Assembly: GCA_001414485.1 (NCBI GenBank)
Contig: LLEY01000198.1
Coordinates: 39,486-103,485 of the forward strand
From: Calycina herbarum
Taxonomy: Eukaryota > Ascomycota > Leotiomycetes > Helotiales > Pezizellaceae
Direction: 5' to 3'
Length of the DNA: 64,000 nt
Shown here: positions 59,026 to 64,000 of the stretch, piece after piece
Layout: each line of letters starts with the position of its first letter
Position numbering within the stretch: the stretch's first letter is position 1
Translations under genes and position numbers: made by a program
The notes under the pieces: model-generated
What the model was told of the DNA's origin: nothing
Seen by the model: the letters and a program-made list of their open reading frames with translations, nothing else
The model's database searches: none

Positions 59026-61274
59026 CTACAACTTCGCACTAATCTCATCGCTATCCTCCATAATGGCCTTCTCAGCATCAACCTTCTCAGCGTGCGAAGC
59101 GATGACATCTCCCTTCTCGTCAACCGGAATGTTTGGTGTTCGCTTCGATTGTTTGATGCTCTGTCTGACAACAGCGAAAATGGAATCGTTCTCCTTGAAC
59201 ATCGAGTCGATCTGTTCAAGACTTTGACCCATAGTTTCAGGGTAGAAGAAGAAAACGGATAGTGGGATGCAGAGTGAGATGACGCAGTAGAGGACGTAGT
59301 ATTTCCATCCGATTGAATTGATGGCTGTCGGGGTGACCATTGCGACGACGAAGTTCCAGAGCCAGTGGTTGGCTGTTGAGACGGAGGACATTGCTACTCG
59401 GAGACTGAGAGGTGCAATCTCGGCGCAGTAAAGGAAGTTAGCTCCAAGGAATCCGATTGGGACGAAGAAGTTGAACTATGAGTTTGTTAACAATTATAGA
59501 GGTGCTAGGGAGTTTGGAAATGCATACCATGAATACGAAGAATACAGAGGCGATTGAAGCAGCTTTGTTGTCTTCCATTGAGGTAGAGATTGCCAATGCT
59601 AACATGCAGCATCCCATTCCGATACCGCTGAACATGAAAAGAGCTCGGCGACCGAATCTGTCGATAGTGAAGAAAGCAACGAAGCATGACAAAAACTTCC
59701 AGGTGAGAGTTCCACCAGCAAGGATTCTGGAAGTTTGACTGTCAAGTCCGAGACCTTCCTGGAAAATGATTGGCGCGTAAACAGCTGTGAATTGTTAGTA
59801 ACAGAGAATCGTGTTTCCGAAATGATGTGACTTACAGATCAAGTTACTTCCAGACATCTGTTGGTAGAACTGGAGCAGAATACAGAGAGTAAATCTGTAG
59901 AAAAGCTTATCTGGACCACTCTTGAAGCAATCTTTTAATCCGACGGGACTGGCGTTCATCTCCTCAATGTTTGCCTCAATGCTGTTGATAGCCAAATTGA
60001 CAACAACATTATCCTCCTCAACATCGTTCAAAATAGCCAAATTTCGTCTAGCTTCCGCGGTTCTTCCAACACGAATCAGCCATCGAGGTGATTCTGGCAT
60101 GGTAAAGATGCTGGCCATGAGCAACAAAGAGACGATTGTTGGCAGTGCGAGTGGTAATCTCCAGGAGATGGATCCGGTCTTGATTTGGAAGAATCCGAGG
60201 TTAATCCATGACTCTAGAACGTATCCTAGAGAGATAAAAAGACCATCAAGTACAACGTGTTTACCACGATGTTTTGCGTCTGAACATTCTGCCTGCCAGA
60301 CTGGAACTGTTGCGGAAAGAATACCGACACCGACTCCAATGATGACCCGACCGACGATGAATTGAGGTAAGCTGAAAGAGGTGCAGCAGATTGCCTCTCC
60401 GATGAAGGTTAAAAGGGCACCACCACTAAAAGTAATTGTTAGGTTTTCTCGTCGAACCGAAGAGCTAATGAGGACAAACCGTTCCTCCAGCTACTAAGAA
60501 TTGAAAGGAAAACTTACAAAATCAATTTCCTACGTCCGAAGATATCGCCAGTGAAAATACATGAAAGAGCTCCTACTAGTGCACCAAGAACGAAGGTGGC
60601 AACAGTGGTGCCTTGCACAAGTGCGTGTTGTGTTTTCACGGCCCCGGTGACGTCTAAAATCCGGAAATTAGTAATTGCCTCAATTGATCAAATTTCAACA
60701 AGTTCAGGATATTTGAAGAAAGATAGAAAATTGGATGTAAGAAACATAGGCTTTGCTCCGAGTACACCCGCTTTCGCGAATATTGTGCGAAAGGGTCTAG
60801 GAGAACGAGATTCATTATCTGAGAAGGTTTAGAAGAATGGGGAAACTGATTTCTCCATTCTCCTAGATGCTTTCGCACAATGGTTGAGACTGTGTCAAGT
60901 TTCTAGAGTAATGGATGGAGGGGGTGTACTCATAGTAATAGATGGAGGGGGTGTACTCAGAGCAAAGCTCGGGATTCTTACTTACGGACGGTATCAATCG
61001 CTGGGAAAGTCTCTGTCCAATCCTGCACACTAAGTAGGCCCCCGATTCCCGCTTGATTATAGCCTAGAGGACGATCTCGGAGTCAGTATTGCCCTTTCTA
61101 GAAATATGTTTGAAGAAATGAGGACGGAATAGGGGTGTCTGAGGAGGAAATGATGTCTCAATCCTCCCGAAAGAGGAAACAATAACTCGGAGAATACCCA
61201 CCAAAAAGAACGAAAGCTGGAGCGACAACCAGACCAAGCTGGGCGAGGGAAGAGGATTTTCCACGTAAAACCAT
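59026..61274 (-). CDS. MFS sugar transporter (527 residues)
   Basis: Six exons: 61274-61202, 61063-60986, 60653-60518, 60425-59836, 59784-59528, 59475-59026, phases consistent throughout. Family marks of the sugar porter group are FGRRKLI, GRVIIGVGVGI, VPVWQAECS, the PESPRWL motif (FTMPESPRWLIRVGR), QQMSGSN, IDRFGRRALF and PETMGQSLEQID, with twelve hydrophobic segments. It would take up a hexose, pentose or disaccharide at the plasma membrane by proton symport; substrate cannot be read from the sequence. The cytosolic tail (VIASHAEKVDAEKAIMED) has lysines that could be ubiquitinated. The second intron (60985-60654) carries a foldback transposon starting seven bases inside the donor site. Confidence 0.92.
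60740..60978 (-). mobile_element. Foldback element copy 2, within an intron of the sugar transporter
   Basis: A 239-bp member of the same family as 52841-53052, in opposite orientation in the window. It is flanked by TA (60738-60739, 60979-60980). The ends are less similar to each other (AGAATCCCGAGCTTTGCTC against AGAAACATAGGCTTTGCTC). The 27-bp excess over copy 1 is a tandem duplication of ATGGAGGGGGTGTACTCA-containing sequence near 60915-60960. The element starts immediately after the GTAAGTA of the host intron donor. Confidence 0.87.
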
Positions 61275-63029
61275 GATTGTGATAGATAGCTGATATAATG
61301 TTCAAGTGGCCTGACGAATCGAGGAGGGAGCTCAAATATATATTTTTCCGGCAGTGATGAGAAACGTGGGGGAATTCATAAAAATGATTGCCCCATACCC
61401 CAAGACATATGGAAACATGATCAATTTCACAAAATGTTGCGGTGTGGACACTAAGGAGCGAGCTTCTGTGGGCTTTTGGGGTCCTCGACCAAAACAGGTT
61501 CCCCATGCTTGTCAGTCGAGGCTGTCCGCGGCGTGATTATGGGGAATTGCTGGGTAAACAAGGGCAAATAAGGCCCGAAGACGAACAGAGCGCGCAATGG
61601 GGTGCGGAGAAGAGAATTTTTGATGGGTCAGTCATGGTGTTTTTGCGTGGTTTTCTGCTCCATAAAAACTGTCGGCGGATAAGAGATGACTCGAGCATCG
61701 TATTGATAGTCGTTGCATTACCAATGACCCTTTTGTCATCGGTTTTTGGGGAGCTCGTGGCGACACTGATTTCTCTATAAGTGTCAGTGAGTCCCTCGTC
61801 GTTGGACGTTGGAGAAACCGACCTACAAGCGACAATTGCCGATGCATCTCTTGTTTATTCTGGTGGCTGAATGCTTATCTCAACTTGGCCAACTTGGAAT
61901 ATGCTTGTGGAAACTCCACCCTTCTGATTGGGCAATTGGATTGGCGTATGAGCTTGTTCCTGCTGCCAAGTTGCCTATCACGCAGGTGTTGGGTGCTTGC
62001 CAAGCGGCTTTCTCTCCGCAGCTGTGGCCAAGTGCGAGAAGGGCAACACTGACGACGCTCAAAGGAGAACACCAAGACAACACCAAGAGAACCAAGAGTT
62101 TTGTTCGAACTCTGCTCGAACTCTGCACGGTTATATCGTCCACTATTTGGAGCCTCATACTGAAAATATCAACTGCCATTGTGGTTCTGATGTTTGAAGG
62201 AGATGAAGACTCAGATGGCCAAGAACATCTCGGTGGTATTTTGATGGCGACTTGTTTGGAGCACACATGTTTGATAGTCCTTACGTGAGGATTTCAAAGC
62301 AAGAAGTTGCAATGTTGTCGCGGCCAGGAGGGCTCAAGTGAGCTATTATCTCGCGGAGTGCAGGTGTTTTCTTAAAATGCTCGCAATCAGGAACGATAAG
62401 CTTTCTCCTTACGCAGAACGTTACTTTTTTTTGGGTCAGCGCGAGGTCGAGGTCGTTCCCAGATTTGATCTCGTCCACCACTGGAGAAAGACGAGATTTG
62501 AGGTCGCTCCTTTCCTTTATCTCAACCTCGAGGAGGGAAGGTGCGACCGTCCACATCCAGAGTGTAGACCCTGCCCCCCTCCATATATTTTACCTCGTCG
62601 AAAATGTATCCGGAGGCCTCACTCCCCATGTTGTCCGCAGCGCCTGTCTCTCTTCGTCAAGAATGGCCAGGATCTTCAAGTCCCGGGTTCCCCTGAATTT
62701 GGCTCATAGCGATTGTTTTGGAAGGTCGATTCGAGTTCCCTTGAAGAGGGAAAATATCCCATGTATTTTCAAAAATCTATTTCCGGAGATGCTGGCTGTT
62801 TTGCTTCAAGTTGCTTGTCCTGCCATTCTTGGCATTTTTGCTTCGAGCTGCCGTGCCCCGGAATCCGGAGAGAAATTTCGAACGCACGCGGCATGATATA
62901 ATTCTATAATTATTGTAAAACTTTTGAAAGCGAATCATTCAGGGTGTTAGTTGGGTTGAGTAACCTGACTCAACTTAAGTTCCACCTCAGTACTGAAAAA
63001 TACCTATCACGTGACGATTGTCTTTCTCA
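61275..63029. other. No supported gene
   Basis: 1.75 kb. An open plus-strand frame of 160 codons (61809-62288) overlaps an equally long antisense frame; neither has a recognisable motif or a good start. The promoter of the sugar transporter lies at the left. Confidence 0.4.
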
Positions 63030-63720
63030 GGCGAAAAAAATCTAGATTAAGCTTAGTACAGTTTATAGATTAGTAAAGAACGCGGTCCTTTAGGTAGAGT
63101 CTAAGAGTCTTTAGTAATAGTTTTAGTAACAAACGTCTATTTGGTTTTAATATGTCAAGGTAGAATATTAATATCTTAACAACTACTCTCTTAAGCTAAA
63201 ATCTAGCTTGTTAAACTATATAAAAATACTATTTTTACCTATATATCTATCTCTATTAATACCTTAAAGCTATAGAGAAGAATGATCTTTCGGCTATATA
63301 TTACTTTAAAAAGTATAAAATACTATTTAAGAATTACTATATTTTAATATTTTAATATTAATAAATAACTATACTCTTTTTACAAAATCCAGCTCGATAG
63401 ACTACTAGAAAGTATATATAGAACCTTCTCAGAAGTTATTTTAGCTAATTAAAACTATATTCGTAGTATAATCTTTATTCTACGTTTTATATAAGTAAAC
63501 CCTACTTTAATTAAAGAGTAAACTACGACGCTAGCCTAGAGCTAGCTATATAGGAAATAAAGTTTAGGATTGTAGCTATCTAAATATAAAAACCTTTTTT
63601 TAATAGCTTTTTAATTAGCTATAATACGAGTAATATAAAGTATAGAAACGAAATAGCGTTTTGTTACTAAAGCTATTACTCAAAGCTTTTAGACGCTCTA
63701 GTAAAAACTCGCCTGCCCCA
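63030..63720. repeat. RIP-degraded repeat, unidentified
   Basis: Very TA-rich with abundant TATA, TTAG and CTAA words, and stops in all frames, exactly like the mutated LINE body. The borders are sharp against normal-composition DNA on both sides (GCGAAAAAAATC near 63030 and CGCCTGCCCCACCC at 63710). The parent element cannot be identified by eye. Confidence 0.6.
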
Positions 63721-64000
63721 CCCTCCCTACGATATGATTAGATACTTAATTAGATTTAGTCTATGCCTAATATATATGGGTCGGTTTGTAAAAGAGCGGC
63801 TGAGGAACTGAGATAACGGTAGTTAGGCATAATGTGGTTGAATTTTGGTACCATTTCTTCTATTTCGAAAATCAATTTTATGGTACATTGTCTCCGAGTG
63901 AAAATACTTAGGTTTATGTATACTCAGGTACTGTCATTATTGCCTAGATCACAATAGCAAGTATAAAGTTTCGGGTTATCAGTGTCAAATTATGGGGTGG

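Noticed and set aside
61809..62288. Open plus-strand frame of 160 codons
   Set aside because: It begins at a TTG, overlaps a 129-codon antisense frame, and shows no domain; coding could not be distinguished from chance.

Overview
The window comes from a filamentous ascomycete (Pezizomycotina). Genes are split by short GT-AG introns and lie on both strands. There is a HET-domain gene, a Clr5-domain family, a fungal-type POT transporter and the alpha-aminoadipate lysine enzyme homoisocitrate dehydrogenase. Two long TA-rich tracts look mutated by RIP (C-to-T, leaving most reading frames full of TAA/TAG). The gene content and protein style resemble Helotiales/Sclerotiniaceae, but that placement is an impression and was not tested.

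Layout. 1-6000: a partial Ser/Thr-rich secreted protein (-), a multi-exon probable secreted protein (+) and a 205-residue uncharacterised protein (+). 6200-8060: repeat land with a palindrome, a solo LTR with a GTTAC target duplication and three degenerate tandem units. 8062-16720: a RIP-degraded LINE bounded by a 13-bp target duplication. It is interrupted in its RNase H region by a gag-only LTR retrotransposon (281-bp LTRs, 5-bp duplication GGTTA). The LINE ends 38 bp before the start codon of a HET-domain gene that is itself broken by a frameshift and a stop. 19477-21585: a PTR2/POT peptide transporter. 22600-39700: a gene-poor interval with three pairs of local paralogues: two genes with a conserved intron after W-x-C, two Clr5-domain genes and two P/S/T/Q/H-rich proteins. 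In two of the three pairs one member is damaged. MITE-like elements and a ~200-bp tandem array lie among them.

40073-47514 is the housekeeping core: a conserved proline-rich protein, mitochondrial ribosomal protein uS8m, homoisocitrate dehydrogenase (lysine synthesis) and a long low-complexity protein. 48831-51300: a reading frame interrupted three times by stops, then another small inverted-repeat element and telomere-like TTAGGG runs. 51655-61274: a secreted TolB-like beta-propeller protein, a 965-residue coiled-coil protein with an N-terminal Cys cluster, and an MFS sugar transporter. The right end (63030-63720) is another RIP-degraded tract.

The most interesting item is a small foldback element (212 and 239 bp, ends AGAAACAT, TA target duplication) present twice. 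One copy lies inside the coding sequence of the propeller gene. There the duplicated TA plus the element end form a 5' splice site (G|GTAAGA), and an AG near the other end restores the frame, so the element appears to have become an intron. The second copy starts seven bases into an intron of the sugar transporter, in the opposite orientation relative to its host gene. This resembles intron gain by an introner-like DNA transposon.
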